Shown: positions 30,098 to 38,396 of the stretch, piece by piece
Layout: each line of letters starts with the position of its first letter
Position numbering within the stretch: position 1 is the first letter of the stretch
Assembly: GCF_021556485.1 (NCBI RefSeq)
Contig: NZ_JAKGBW010000002.1
Coordinates: 186,001-250,000, forward strand
From: Oceanobacillus alkalisoli
GTDB lineage: Bacteria; Bacillota; Bacilli; Bacillales; Amphibacillaceae
Length of the DNA: 64,000 bases
Direction: 5' to 3'
Notes under the pieces: model-generated
Seen by the model: only the letters and a program-made list of their open reading frames with translations
What the model was told of the DNA's origin: nothing
Database searches by the model: none
Made by a program: the position numbers and the translations under genes

Positions 30098-30503
30098 CTG
30101 TATCACCACTTGCGACTTTGTTTACATAAAAAAATGTGGATTTTTCTTCGTGTAAATTGGTAATTTGAAATCTTACGTGGTGAACACCTTCTTCACGGAA
30201 GACGATGTCATCAACGTTTATATGTATACTAAAATGAATTGATTTATCTTTTCCTTTCGGATCAGCTGTGATTTCGAAGATTTGGCCATCAATTTTTTCA
30301 CCTGTTGGATTGTAGAAAAAATAAGCAAAATCATATGAAACTCCAGGTTTTAGGTTAAATAGGCCTACAGTAACGGTAAAGGAATCTTGATAGGGGAACT
30401 TATCTACCTCTATATTTGAGAATGGCTCTACTAAAACGGTTTCTTTATCATCTTTACTTTTCATAACCGATTTTGAAAGGACTAAATTACCTATTTTAGG
30501 CAT
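30090..30503 (-). CDS. Conserved-looking prophage protein, β-rich, unknown
   Basis: 137 residues. No signal peptide, membrane segment or catalytic motif. Alternating hydrophobic strands (DSFTVTVGLFNL, HFSIHINVDDIVF, HHVRFQITN) suggest a β-sandwich. AAGGAG ribosome binding site. Coupled to the membrane-anchored protein that follows, so a pair acting at the membrane is possible. Confidence 0.6.
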   Translation of the reverse strand: MPKIGNLVLSKSVMKSKDDKETVLVEPFSNIEVDKFPYQDSFTVTVGLFNLKPGVSYDFAYFFYNPTGEKIDGQIFEITADPKGKDKSIHFSIHINVDDIVFREEGVHHVRFQITNLHEEKSTFFYVNKVASGDTDE

Positions 30504-30544
30504 GTTTTCAACTCCTTTATAAGGTTACTCTCTAATTCACTAAA

Positions 30545-30568
30545 AGGTGTACATTTATTTGCACACCT
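30545..30568. repeat. 24-bp lysogeny-module dyad, copy 2
   Basis: Perfect copy of the 24-bp dyad at 29648. It lies in the gap between the lipoprotein gene and the β-rich protein gene. Confidence 0.8.
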
Positions 30569-30585
30569 TATTAAAATGAACGGTA

Positions 30586-31062
30586 TTATTTTTTCTCTAC
30601 TGTTATAGACATAGAAGCAGATGTAACGTTAATAACTGATATTCTTATGCTGTGTTCTCCGTCTTCGTAATCATGGAAACTCTCATTAAAGGCAGTTTGC
30701 ATGCCGTCCTCTAATTTGTCGATATCTAACCCTAATGTGTCGGCTAAGGTTAAAACAGCGTTATATCCTTTTCCGGTCTTATCAATAGAATTTGTATCAG
30801 ATTTAACGTTAATATAGTATCCTTTAACGTTATTACCATCATATAGGGCTTCTATTGTGTGCTCCTTGGAGTTGAATAATTCTCTCCACTTTTCGCCGTC
30901 TTCTTCTTCTATTTCGCCAAATTCATCTGGAACTAATTCTGTTGCATCATATTTTCTTGCGCTTTGATTATAATCTTCTGCAAAACTATCTAGTTCTTTT
31001 GCATTCACCCCACAACCAATCAAAAATATAGGAATCAAAAGAACGAATATTAGTTTTTTCAC
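30586..31062 (-). CDS. Prophage lipoprotein
   Basis: 158 residues. GTG 31062 with GGGGGAG upstream gives KKLIFVLLIPIFLIGC, a complete lipoprotein signal with lipobox and Cys17 as lipidation site. The mature part is acidic with no known motif. It directly follows the repressor gene. In temperate phages a lipoprotein in this place can block superinfection (Ltp of phage TP-J34 is the known case); that role is inference here since no sequence similarity can be shown. Confidence 0.75.
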   Translation of the reverse strand: MKKLIFVLLIPIFLIGCGVNAKELDSFAEDYNQSARKYDATELVPDEFGEIEEEDGEKWRELFNSKEHTIEALYDGNNVKGYYINVKSDTNSIDKTGKGYNAVLTLADTLGLDIDKLEDGMQTAFNESFHDYEDGEHSIRISVINVTSASMSITVEKK

Positions 31063-31063
31063 T

Positions 31064-31528
31064 TTACTCCCCCTTGTCTTTTTGACTCTTCTTAAACTTA
31101 ATATAATCATACACATCTTGCATATCGTCTGCTGTAAAACTGGCTAGGTCTTTAAACATTAGATCGGCATCAGGGAATTCTTTTATGATTTTATTAATAA
31201 TATTTGCCTTCCTTTTTTCATCTTCATCATCATCACTTTCTTCTATATAAGGAAAAAAGGAGTCTAAGCCATATGAATGATCCTCAGCTACATAACCAGC
31301 AAGTAGGTAAAGTTTATTTTTATCTAAACTTAGCGCATTGGCTATCATTGAAACGGTAGATTTTGAAGGTGAATGCTCCCCACGCTCAATTTTGCTCAAG
31401 TGAGAAAAACTAACCCCCGTCAAATTAGAGAATTCCCTAAGGTTCATATTTTTCTCTTCAGTTCTATATGCTTTTAAAAATTCACCGAATTTATTATCAT
31501 TTTTCTTTTCACTCATCGTTATCACCAC
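31064..31528 (-). CDS. cI-like phage repressor (XRE helix-turn-helix)
   Basis: About 154 residues. HTH LREFSNLTGVSFSHLSKIERGE lies at ~residues 30-51 and an acidic C-terminal half follows. Start ambiguous: ATG 31534, GTG 31528 (9 nt after GGAGG, chosen) or ATG 31516. It presumably binds the operators at 31586-31630 to keep lysogeny. No LexA-type autocleavage domain is visible, which fits inactivation by the ImmA-type protease. Confidence 0.85.
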   Translation of the reverse strand: MVITMSEKKNDNKFGEFLKAYRTEEKNMNLREFSNLTGVSFSHLSKIERGEHSPSKSTVSMIANALSLDKNKLYLLAGYVAEDHSYGLDSFFPYIEESDDDEDEKRKANIINKIIKEFPDADLMFKDLASFTADDMQDVYDYIKFKKSQKDKGE

Positions 31529-31585
31529 ACCCATTCACCTCCATTGTAGCGCAATACGACACAAAAATAAATAATTTCAAAACAA

Positions 31586-31630
31586 GTGTTGACAAGTGAC
31601 ACAAAGTGATTTATATTAGTGTTAAGACAC
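31586..31630. promoter_or_regulatory. Early lytic promoter with repressor operators
   Basis: Rightward promoter TTGACA-17-TATATT (31589-31617). Two dyads with GTGT/ACAC arms overlap it: GTGTTGACAAGTGACAC (31586-31602) and GTGTTAAGACAC (31619-31630), with further ACAC half-sites downstream. On the minus strand TTGTCA overlaps the same -35 and could serve the repressor gene. Confidence 0.8.
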
Positions 31631-31670
31631 AACACAACACATTAAAGATTATGTAAAAGGAGGTCACGAT

Positions 31671-31904
31671 ATGACAGTACTTCACAACAGGATTAAGCAG
31701 CTAAGAAAAGAAAGAGATGTCAACCAGCAGAAACTCGCCGATTACCTAGGTATTGAGAGAACCTCGTTATCTAAGATTGAGAACATGGAATATAACCCAA
31801 GCGCTAAAACCATTCTTAAAGTTTGTGAGTTCTTCGATTTGTCGATAGGTGATATTTTTTTTAACAAGTCTGTGTCAATTAATGACACGAAGGAGGTTGT
31901 CTAA
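31671..31904 (+). CDS. Cro-like XRE transcription regulator
   Basis: 77 residues, essentially one helix-turn-helix domain (NQQKLADYLGIERTSLSKIENM). First rightward gene, divergent to the repressor, with a strong AAGGAGG site. Stop overlaps the next ATG (TAATG). Confidence 0.88.
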   Translation: MTVLHNRIKQLRKERDVNQQKLADYLGIERTSLSKIENMEYNPSAKTILKVCEFFDLSIGDIFFNKSVSINDTKEVV

Positions 31905-32620
31905 TGAATCAATTAAAAGTAGTTTCTTTAAACGGAAAATTAGTTACTGACAGTCGTGAGGTCGCAAAAATGATAGGTAGACCGCACAACGAATTAATGA
32001 AATCCATTAGAACTTATATTGAATATTTAGGTGAGGGGAATTTTCCCCACGCTGATTTCTTCATCGAATCCGAATATTTGGATGTTCAAAACAAAAAGAG
32101 ACCTTGCTTTCAGATAACTAAAAAAGGTTGCGAAATGGTAGCAAACAAACTCACAGGTGAAAAAGGCGTATTATTCACAGCTGCATATGTGACTAAGTTT
32201 AACGAAATGGAACAACAACCAAGAGTCCTAACAGACAAAGAGCAATTAAAAGCTTCCATGAGACTATCGTTAGAAGCATCCGAAACACTAGAACAGCACG
32301 ATGAACGAATTACCAACCTAGAAGAAACGATGCGCATCGATGGCGCACAAGAACACACATTAAACAAAAAAGGTAGACAAGTTGTTGTCGAATCTCTAGG
32401 CGGCAAATCTTCACCTGCATATAAAAACATGGCATTCAAAGTCTTTTCGGCTTTTTGGCGAGATTTTAAAAATCATTTCGAAATCCCAAGATACGGCGAT
32501 CTGCCTAAAAAGAAATATGAAGAAGGCTTGCGTTTCATCGGTATGTGGCAACCTTCAACGAGTCTAAAGATTGAAATCGACAATGCTAACCGCCAGCAAA
32601 CTATCCAGGAGGTGATCTAA
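31904..32620 (+). CDS. Phage antirepressor: Rha N-terminus fused to ORF6C domain
   Basis: 238 residues. The N-terminal ~100 residues match the Rha regulatory family (DSREVAKMIGRPHNELMKSI and FQITKKGCEMVANKL). The C-terminal ~110 match ORF6C (ERITNLEETMRIDG, KNMAFKVFSAFWRDFKNHFEI). Translation is coupled to the Cro-like protein. It probably modulates the lysis/lysogeny choice. Confidence 0.88.
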   Translation: MNQLKVVSLNGKLVTDSREVAKMIGRPHNELMKSIRTYIEYLGEGNFPHADFFIESEYLDVQNKKRPCFQITKKGCEMVANKLTGEKGVLFTAAYVTKFNEMEQQPRVLTDKEQLKASMRLSLEASETLEQHDERITNLEETMRIDGAQEHTLNKKGRQVVVESLGGKSSPAYKNMAFKVFSAFWRDFKNHFEIPRYGDLPKKKYEEGLRFIGMWQPSTSLKIEIDNANRQQTIQEVI

Positions 32621-32905
32621 ATGTCCATGGAAGAATCCATCCGTCAAATCATTCGCGAAGAAAACGAAAGACACTTACAGGACATTGAAAAATTACTAGA
32701 ATCTCACGGGTACCGCAAAACACCTAGATTCTTAAAAGTACCAGAGGCAGCCGAAATTCTAAGGATAGGTAAAACAGCAACTTATGAACTATGCCAGCAA
32801 TCAGAGCACAACGGATTCCCTTGTGTACGTGATGGTCACAAAATCAGAATACCGTACAATGCTCTGATGAACTGGATAGATCAGCAAACAAATCAAGCAA
32901 TCTAG
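32621..32905 (+). CDS. Excisionase-like helix-turn-helix protein
   Basis: 94 residues. N-terminal helix, then a MerR/excisionase-type winged HTH (LKVPEAAEILRIGKTATYEL, then KIRIPYNALMNWI). It could be the recombination directionality factor for the integrase or an early regulator. Confidence 0.75.
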   Translation: MSMEESIRQIIREENERHLQDIEKLLESHGYRKTPRFLKVPEAAEILRIGKTATYELCQQSEHNGFPCVRDGHKIRIPYNALMNWIDQQTNQAI

Positions 32906-32911
32906 CAAAAC

Positions 32912-32932
32912 AACCAACTGAGGGGGTTGGTA
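32912..32932. other. Small hairpin, also found before xtrA
   Basis: AACCAACTGAGGGGGTTGGT followed by AC. The TGAGGGG-TTGGTAC part recurs at 44133-44146 before xtrA, there with a far longer loop. Possible attenuator or protein site. Confidence 0.4.
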
Positions 32933-33014
32933 CTTACATTATAAGTCAGTCAGCAAGAACAATCTGTTCCCTTCAAGAACTGTTCGTATGGCGAACAAGG
33001 AAGGAGGTGCAAAT

Positions 33015-33287
33015 GTGGACTTTGGAGAAGTCTTACGAAAAATGCGTATAACTGCTGGGCTTAGCCAAGAGGCGATAGCGTTAAAGCTTAACATGTCCAG
33101 AAGTAACGTAGCCAAACTAGAAACAGACAGGGTTGAACTTAAAGCGGCAGACCTAATCAAGTGGTGCCGCATCACCAACAACCCAGATGTCTTGATGGCT
33201 TTATATGCAGGAGTTGAAGTAATCAATCAGTTACAGCCAGTCGCTTCATTAATAACAGGATTAATCACACTAGGAGGGATTTTGTGA
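33015..33287 (+). CDS. XRE-family helix-turn-helix protein
   Basis: 90 residues. I chose GTG 33015 because AAGGAGGTG lies 5 nt upstream; the frame also has ATG 32988 with no such site. HTH SQEAIALKLNMSRSNVAKLE. The C-terminus is hydrophobic (ASLITGLITLGGIL), unusual for a DNA-binding protein. A GTTCG-TATGG-CGAAC inverted repeat lies just upstream (32982-32996). Confidence 0.75.
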   Translation: MDFGEVLRKMRITAGLSQEAIALKLNMSRSNVAKLETDRVELKAADLIKWCRITNNPDVLMALYAGVEVINQLQPVASLITGLITLGGIL

Positions 33288-33535
33288 ACTTCGAGGAGCA
33301 CTTCTTGCAAAAAGATGTACCAGCTGCAAAGTTAGCATTCTACAACATCATTACAAGCTTAAAACTAATTGATTCTTATGAAAAGAAGAATGACATAGCT
33401 AACGTAAAACGAATTTCTGACAATCTCTTAAATGCACTATCAGACATAAACGATCTAGCTGTCAGAAAAGGGGATTCAGAGCAATTGTACTTACATCATC
33501 TATTAAATCAACCGCAAAGGTGGTACCCGGTTTGA
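33284..33535 (+). CDS. Small prophage protein, unknown
   Basis: 83 residues, helical and soluble, GTG start overlapping the previous stop (GTGA). No recognisable motif. Confidence 0.6.
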   Translation: MNFEEHFLQKDVPAAKLAFYNIITSLKLIDSYEKKNDIANVKRISDNLLNALSDINDLAVRKGDSEQLYLHHLLNQPQRWYPV

Positions 33536-33618
33536 ATGAAAGATTTCACGCCATAAAAATATGGGTTGGATGGATTGGGACACTAGCATTTTTGTATTAT
33601 GCATTAATCACATTTTAG
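33532..33618 (+). CDS. 28-residue single-span membrane peptide
   Basis: TTG start overlaps the previous stop (TTGA), with AAAGGTGG upstream. Nearly the whole peptide is one hydrophobic helix (IWVGWIGTLAFLYYALITF). Supported by coupling and context only. Confidence 0.45.
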   Translation: MNERFHAIKIWVGWIGTLAFLYYALITF

Positions 33619-33629
33619 GAGGGATTAGG

Positions 33630-33740
33630 TTGAAAATTAAAGCGAGCGAATGGTTAGCAATGAGACCAGCTGAACGTTACTTAGAGATACATCGAGCTTA
33701 TGTAAGGACACAAATTAAAAATCAAAAGGAAGCTAGTTAG
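33630..33740 (+). CDS. 36-residue prophage peptide
   Basis: TTG start with a strong AGGAGGGA site. Basic helical peptide (KASEWLAMRPAERYLEIHR). Followed by another AGGAGG for the next gene. Unknown. Confidence 0.5.
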   Translation: MKIKASEWLAMRPAERYLEIHRAYVRTQIKNQKEAS

Positions 33741-33750
33741 GAGGGATCGT

Positions 33751-33984
33751 ATGCAAAAGACTTATAGAGATTACACAGTCGGTGAGTTGCTGGATATGGG
33801 TTTCATAATTGATGTTCAAAACCACAATACCAAGACAAAAAGGGAAGCTTATGAGGTTATCGGAAAGTTAGGAGGATTGAAAAGTAAGTCTTATAAAATT
33901 AACGAGGGAAAACCGAGAGAGTTTGAAGTTATTAAGGGTCATAACAAGAAATTTACAATCGCTAATTTTATCCAAGAAAAATAG
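33751..33984 (+). CDS. Small prophage protein, unknown
   Basis: 77 residues, basic, starting with a GAGGG site. Predicted mixed α/β (YRDYTVGELLDMGFIIDVQ). Not recognised. Confidence 0.6.
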   Translation: MQKTYRDYTVGELLDMGFIIDVQNHNTKTKREAYEVIGKLGGLKSKSYKINEGKPREFEVIKGHNKKFTIANFIQEK

Positions 33985-34173
33985 CTCACGTTTGCAGACG
34001 CGAGCCACTCATAACCAATTTCAAAATCTATATCTATTATACCAAATTGGATATAGGAAGGCTAGTCCTTCCTATATCGGTTATGAACGTGCATTCCTCC
34101 CTCCTAATGCATCTATACGTTTGTAGCCGATATAGGGATGATTAACCCTAATACATAGGAAGGAGGTGCTGAT
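33985..34173 (+). other. Gap with hairpins between early genes
   Basis: GCTCACG/CGCGAGC stem directly after the stop, ATAGGAAGGCTAGTCCTTCCTAT hairpin (34053-34075), and a repeated CTATTATACCAAA-type motif that recurs upstream of xtrA. Possibly a terminator plus internal promoter. Confidence 0.4.
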
Positions 34174-34347
34174 ATGTACGTAATTACCATGGAAACAGAA
34201 TGCGAAAACTGTGGGGGGAGCGCATATATGCAACAGGCTGGTGTTGAAAACAAAGTTATTATCGACTTCTTAGAAGAAACACCTTTCAGATGTAAATGTG
34301 GTTCAAACACTTATCTAGAAATAGAAAAGAGAATTGAGGAGGACTAA
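34174..34347 (+). CDS. Zinc-ribbon-like small protein
   Basis: 57 residues with CENC near residue 10 and CKC near 40, a plausible four-ligand zinc site (three to four Cys). AAGGAGGTG site upstream. Below common ORF length limits but well supported by start and context. Confidence 0.6.
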   Translation: MYVITMETECENCGGSAYMQQAGVENKVIIDFLEETPFRCKCGSNTYLEIEKRIEED

Positions 34348-34348
34348 C

Positions 34349-34561
34349 ATGAACCATCCAATGATCACACAAATTGAGCGCACAGGCTCCCCATACAGCG
34401 CTAAACGCGAAGACTGGGGAACCGACGGTTTGAACAACGATGTTTACAGTGGTGACGAAATCATTGAATTTGATGAAGAAATTTATCTTGTTGAAGAGTT
34501 GTCGTTGGATGCAATTGAGATTTTGGAGAGACATGGTGGCATCCATAAAATAGTCAAATAA
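34349..34561 (+). CDS. YqaI-like protein
   Basis: 70 residues, acidic, starts right after GAGGAGGACTAAC, which overlaps the previous stop. Matches YqaI of the Bacillus skin element in length, acidity (DEIIEFDEEIYLVEEL) and position before yqaJ-recT. A hairpin AACGCCCG/CGGACGTT follows the stop. Confidence 0.65.
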   Translation: MNHPMITQIERTGSPYSAKREDWGTDGLNNDVYSGDEIIEFDEEIYLVEELSLDAIEILERHGGIHKIVK

Positions 34562-34663
34562 AAAACGCCCGTAGCAGCGGACGTTTGGAAATATCTTTTT
34601 CAAAATTTATCACGTGCTTTTATTATATCACAAAAATGATAAAGGCGCATAGGAGGAAATTGA

Positions 34664-35605
34664 ATGGTCAAAAACACTCTCGAAATGACCCGACAAGAAT
34701 GGCTCTGGAACAGAAAAAAAGGCTTAGGTGGCTCGGACGCAAGTGCAATCTTAGGTTTCAATCCTTGGAAATCAGCGTTTGAGCTTTATATCGACAAAAC
34801 AAGCGACTACGTTGAAGAAATCGACAATGAAGCGATCCACTGGGGGAACGTCCTGGAGGATGTAGTTGCAGAAGAATTCACAAGACGTACTGGCAAAAAG
34901 GTTCGCCGTAGGAATCAGACATTTAATCATCCAGAATACTCATTCATGATTGCTAATATTGACCGGGATGTTGTCGGAGAAAAGGCTTTGCTTGAATGTA
35001 AAACAACCAACGCATTCAACGCTGATGCCTGGGAGGGTGAACGGATACCCCCGGCATACATGTGTCAAGTACAGCATTATATGGCTGTCTTGGGTTACGA
35101 GAAAGCATATATCGCAGTTCTTATTGGAGGCCAGAAGTTTGTATGGAAAGAAATTGAACGGGATGACGAGTTCATTGAACTAATGATCGAACAGTTAAGT
35201 CGCTTTTGGAATGAACATGTATTAAAAGGGATTCCGCCTGAAATAGACGGCTCCCCATCAGCAAGTGAGTTGTTAAACAAAATGTATCCGGAAGATAGCG
35301 GAGAAACAATCATGCTTAAGTCAGATGACGCGGAAACACTTATCAAAGCAATTGATTCCATTAAGTCCGAGGTTAAGGAAAAGCAATCACTCCAAAAGGA
35401 GTATGAGAACAAATTAAAGCTAATGGTCGGTGATGCGACAACTGGTGTTACACCACGATTTGAAGTGAATCTGAAAAAAGTCGAACAAAACAGACTGGAC
35501 AGCAAAATGCTTAGAAAAGAGCTTCCAGACATCGCTGAAAAATACACTAAGACTTCTTCATACAGACGATTAAATATCAAGCAAATTGAACAGGGGGCTA
35601 TTTAA
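34664..35605 (+). CDS. YqaJ-family viral recombination exonuclease
   Basis: 313 residues of the λ-exonuclease-like family: GGSDASAILGFNPW near residue 19, IHWGNVLEDVVAEEF, LLECKTT (catalytic D/E-x-K core) and the YMCQVQHYMAVLG motif. It degrades one strand to give 3' overhangs for RecT, which follows without a gap. Confidence 0.92.
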   Translation: MVKNTLEMTRQEWLWNRKKGLGGSDASAILGFNPWKSAFELYIDKTSDYVEEIDNEAIHWGNVLEDVVAEEFTRRTGKKVRRRNQTFNHPEYSFMIANIDRDVVGEKALLECKTTNAFNADAWEGERIPPAYMCQVQHYMAVLGYEKAYIAVLIGGQKFVWKEIERDDEFIELMIEQLSRFWNEHVLKGIPPEIDGSPSASELLNKMYPEDSGETIMLKSDDAETLIKAIDSIKSEVKEKQSLQKEYENKLKLMVGDATTGVTPRFEVNLKKVEQNRLDSKMLRKELPDIAEKYTKTSSYRRLNIKQIEQGAI

Positions 35606-36454
35606 ATGACAAATCAAGTAAATGAAATGAAAAATCAAATGGCGGCAAAGAAAAATAACGGCGGTTCTCCAGCAAAGGACAAGCCAAAAACGATTGAAGA
35701 TTATCTAAAACAAATGGCACCACAAATGCAGGAAGCTTTACCTAAACACATGGATGTTGATCGCTTAATGAGATTAACCATGACAACCATTCGAACAACT
35801 CCGGATTTAAGGCAGGCTGATGTAGGGAGTTTACTGGGAGGGGTAATGCAAGCAGCCCAACTCGGATTAGAACCAGGACTATTAGGTCAGTGCTACTTAC
35901 TTCCATTTAAAAACAATAAAAAGGGCACTACAGAGGTTCAGTTTATTATTGGATACAAAGGCATGATTGACCTTGCAAGACGTTCAGGGCACATCGAATC
36001 AATCTATGCTCATGCCGTTTATGAGAATGATGAGTTTGAATATGAACTAGGTCTTAACCCGACATTGAAGCACGTTCCTACGATGAGCCAAGACAAGGGT
36101 GCATACCTTGGTTCTTACGCAGTGGCTCACTTCAAAGATGGTGGTTATCAAATGGAGTTTATGCCTAGAGCAGAGATCGAAAAGCGTAAATCAGCAAGTC
36201 GGGGAGCTAATTCGAAATTTAGCCCATGGAATAACTATTATGAGGAAATGGCAAATAAAACAGTTATTAGGCACATGTGGAAGTATCTGCCTATCAGTGT
36301 AGAGGTCCAACAGCAAGTTGCTCATGACGAAGGAACAGCAAGAGACATTAAAGACATCACTCCAAATGATGATATTTTCTTGGAAGCTCCAGAGAATGAT
36401 TTCATTAACGCAGAAGTAACGGAGGGTGGACAAGATGACTTTCCGATTGAGTGA
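35606..36454 (+). CDS. recT: RecT-family single-strand annealing protein
   Basis: 282 residues. Conserved RecT core: ALPKHMDVDRLMRL, LGLEPGLLGQCYLLPF, VQFIIGYKGMIDLARRSG and MANKTVIRHMWKYLP. Anneals phage DNA ends together with the YqaJ exonuclease. The start codon follows the yqaJ stop directly. Confidence 0.95.
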   Translation: MTNQVNEMKNQMAAKKNNGGSPAKDKPKTIEDYLKQMAPQMQEALPKHMDVDRLMRLTMTTIRTTPDLRQADVGSLLGGVMQAAQLGLEPGLLGQCYLLPFKNNKKGTTEVQFIIGYKGMIDLARRSGHIESIYAHAVYENDEFEYELGLNPTLKHVPTMSQDKGAYLGSYAVAHFKDGGYQMEFMPRAEIEKRKSASRGANSKFSPWNNYYEEMANKTVIRHMWKYLPISVEVQQQVAHDEGTARDIKDITPNDDIFLEAPENDFINAEVTEGGQDDFPIE

Positions 36455-36459
36455 TAGTT

Positions 36460-36621
36460 ATGCATAACCAATCAAAAGTCAGGCTCCCGGAATCAATCTG
36501 GGAGCTATCAAAAAACGAACAAGAATTAAAGCAGCGCATCCTACATTATATGCGCCATTATCCAGGATATACCGTTTTAAGAGTAGAAGGCAGAATTGCG
36601 ATTTGTGATATTGGAAGATGA
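36460..36621 (+). CDS. 53-residue prophage protein
   Basis: Basic helical protein (ELKQRILHYMRHYPGYTVLR). Starts 5 bp after recT, with GAGTGAT as a weak site. Small proteins like this are often found between RecT and the replication genes; function unknown. Confidence 0.5.
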   Translation: MHNQSKVRLPESIWELSKNEQELKQRILHYMRHYPGYTVLRVEGRIAICDIGR

Positions 36622-36642
36622 TTAAAGGTGGGGGGTGTAGTG

Positions 36643-37425
36643 ATGAGTGGATGGATTAAATTGCATAGGAAGTTACTGACAAGCAATATTTTCCAAAATG
36701 AGAAACTCCTAAAAGTATTTACTTATTGCTTGCTAAAAGCAACACACACAGATCACCAACAAATGGTTGGTAAGCAAAAAGTAGCTTTAGAACCAGGTCA
36801 ATTTGTGTTCGGGAGAAGAAAAGCAGCGTTGGAATTAGACATGAAAGAATCAACTGTTAGGGACTACATGAAGGTTCTAAAAGACGACAACGTAATCGCT
36901 ATTTCCCCCACCAACAAATTTAGTGTTGTAAGCATTGTTAACTGGGAGATTTATCAGTCCAGAGAAACTGATGACCGACAACAAAGTGACAGCAAACCGA
37001 CAACAGAAGGACAGCAGAATGACACAAACAAGAATGTAAAGAATGACAAGAATGAAAAGAATAATAAAAAGACTTCTCGTCCCAAATTAAAATTTGAGAC
37101 GCATCACCTTAAATTGGCAGAGTTGTTATTTAAGAAAGTTAAAGAAAACAATCCGGCGGCTAAAGAACCTAATTTAGAAACGTGGGCTAATACATTCAGG
37201 TTGATGATGGAACGTGATGAAAGGGCAGGTAAAGAAATACAAGATTTGATCCTGTGGTCACAAGGACATCATTTCTGGTACAAAAACATTCTTTCTGCTG
37301 ACAAGTTAAGAAAGCAGTATGATCGATTGCTCTTGGAAATGAAAGATGACCAAAGAAAACCGCTGAAGGTTATTGCTGGCGGAAAAGCCGAAGCGCCAGA
37401 TGATGGCTACAATTACGGTTTTTAG
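36643..37425 (+). CDS. Phage replisome organizer (DnaD-like initiation protein)
   Basis: 260 residues. The N-terminal winged helix (WIKLHRKLLTSNIFQNEKLLKVF) is characteristic of phage replisome organizers, then a polar Asn/Lys linker (~115-150) and a DnaD-like C-terminal domain. I chose ATG 36643 after GGGGGG; GTG 36628 is in frame. It would recognise the phage origin and hand over to the DnaC-like loader downstream. Confidence 0.85.
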   Translation: MSGWIKLHRKLLTSNIFQNEKLLKVFTYCLLKATHTDHQQMVGKQKVALEPGQFVFGRRKAALELDMKESTVRDYMKVLKDDNVIAISPTNKFSVVSIVNWEIYQSRETDDRQQSDSKPTTEGQQNDTNKNVKNDKNEKNNKKTSRPKLKFETHHLKLAELLFKKVKENNPAAKEPNLETWANTFRLMMERDERAGKEIQDLILWSQGHHFWYKNILSADKLRKQYDRLLLEMKDDQRKPLKVIAGGKAEAPDDGYNYGF

Positions 37426-37434
37426 GAGGTACTC

Positions 37435-38208
37435 ATGGAACCAATTAAAGTAACAAAACCTAAAGAACGATTCATTAAAGAATATGTTTGTCCTGACTGC
37501 AATAGAACCGTTACTCAAAAGGAATTGGAAATACCGCGTGGTCCCAGAAAAGGCGAATGGATTGTCGCTGATTACGGTTGCATATGCGAGGATATGAAAC
37601 TCGTAGAAGAAGCAAAAAAACGCGGTGTTGCATTTAAAAACAAAAAGATGAAACAGCTATTTGATTATTACTCTTTGATCAACGATGCATTAAAAGATGC
37701 AACGCTTGAAAACTATGAACCTACTAGCAACGAGTTGGCAATCGCAAAACAAAACATCATGACATACATACAACAATTCGACGGAACAAAAAACTTGTTG
37801 CTGCACGGTAATTACGGAACAGGTAAAAGCCATTTGTCCGTATCGGTCACGAAGGAGCTCATGGAGCGAGGGCATGAGTGTCTATTCCTATCACTTCCCA
37901 AGCTACTGACGAAAATCAAAGAAACTTATAACAACAAAGGTGTGACGGAGGATGAGCTACTGGAAGTCATTCAACGGGTGGACTTGTTAGTTCTGGATGA
38001 TATTGGCGCTGAACATCATACCGAATGGGCGAATACGAAACTGTTCGAGGTGTTGGATGACCGGTCCGGCAAGTCAACGATTTACACAACAAATCTGAAC
38101 AGTAACGAGTTACGGGCGCAAATCAATGAGCGTAACTTCTCCAGAATGATGGAAAACACGGACATTATCACGATGAACGGTAGGGATTACCGCAGGAAGG
38201 AGTTTTAA
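37435..38208 (+). CDS. DnaC-like helicase loader (AAA+ ATPase)
   Basis: 257 residues. N-terminal zinc site (CPDCNRTV…CIC), Walker A GNYGTGKSH (~residue 121), Walker B LLVLDDIGAEH, and C-terminal INERNFSRMMENT region. Loads the host replicative helicase at the phage origin. AGGAGGT site. Confidence 0.9.
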   Translation: MEPIKVTKPKERFIKEYVCPDCNRTVTQKELEIPRGPRKGEWIVADYGCICEDMKLVEEAKKRGVAFKNKKMKQLFDYYSLINDALKDATLENYEPTSNELAIAKQNIMTYIQQFDGTKNLLLHGNYGTGKSHLSVSVTKELMERGHECLFLSLPKLLTKIKETYNNKGVTEDELLEVIQRVDLLVLDDIGAEHHTEWANTKLFEVLDDRSGKSTIYTTNLNSNELRAQINERNFSRMMENTDIITMNGRDYRRKEF

Positions 38209-38210
38209 AG

Positions 38211-38396
38211 ATGTGCACAACATGCAACGGCACAGGCGGCCTAACGATCGAACACAGCTGGGGAGCACAATTCCTCCCCTGCCCAAGTTCTGACTGTGAT
38301 TACGACAGAGAACAGGCTATTCGAGAAGAAAAGGAAGCAATCAAGCGATTCAGGTCTGAAATATACGCTAGACAATTTCAGGAAGGGGCGGTTTGA
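38211..38396 (+). CDS. Small zinc-finger-like protein
   Basis: 61 residues, CTTCNGTG near the start and CPSSDC near 27: a pair of DnaJ-like/rubredoxin-like Cys knuckles. The start follows the loader stop by 2 bp. Unknown role, presumably DNA- or protein-binding. Confidence 0.6.
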   Translation: MCTTCNGTGGLTIEHSWGAQFLPCPSSDCDYDREQAIREEKEAIKRFRSEIYARQFQEGAV

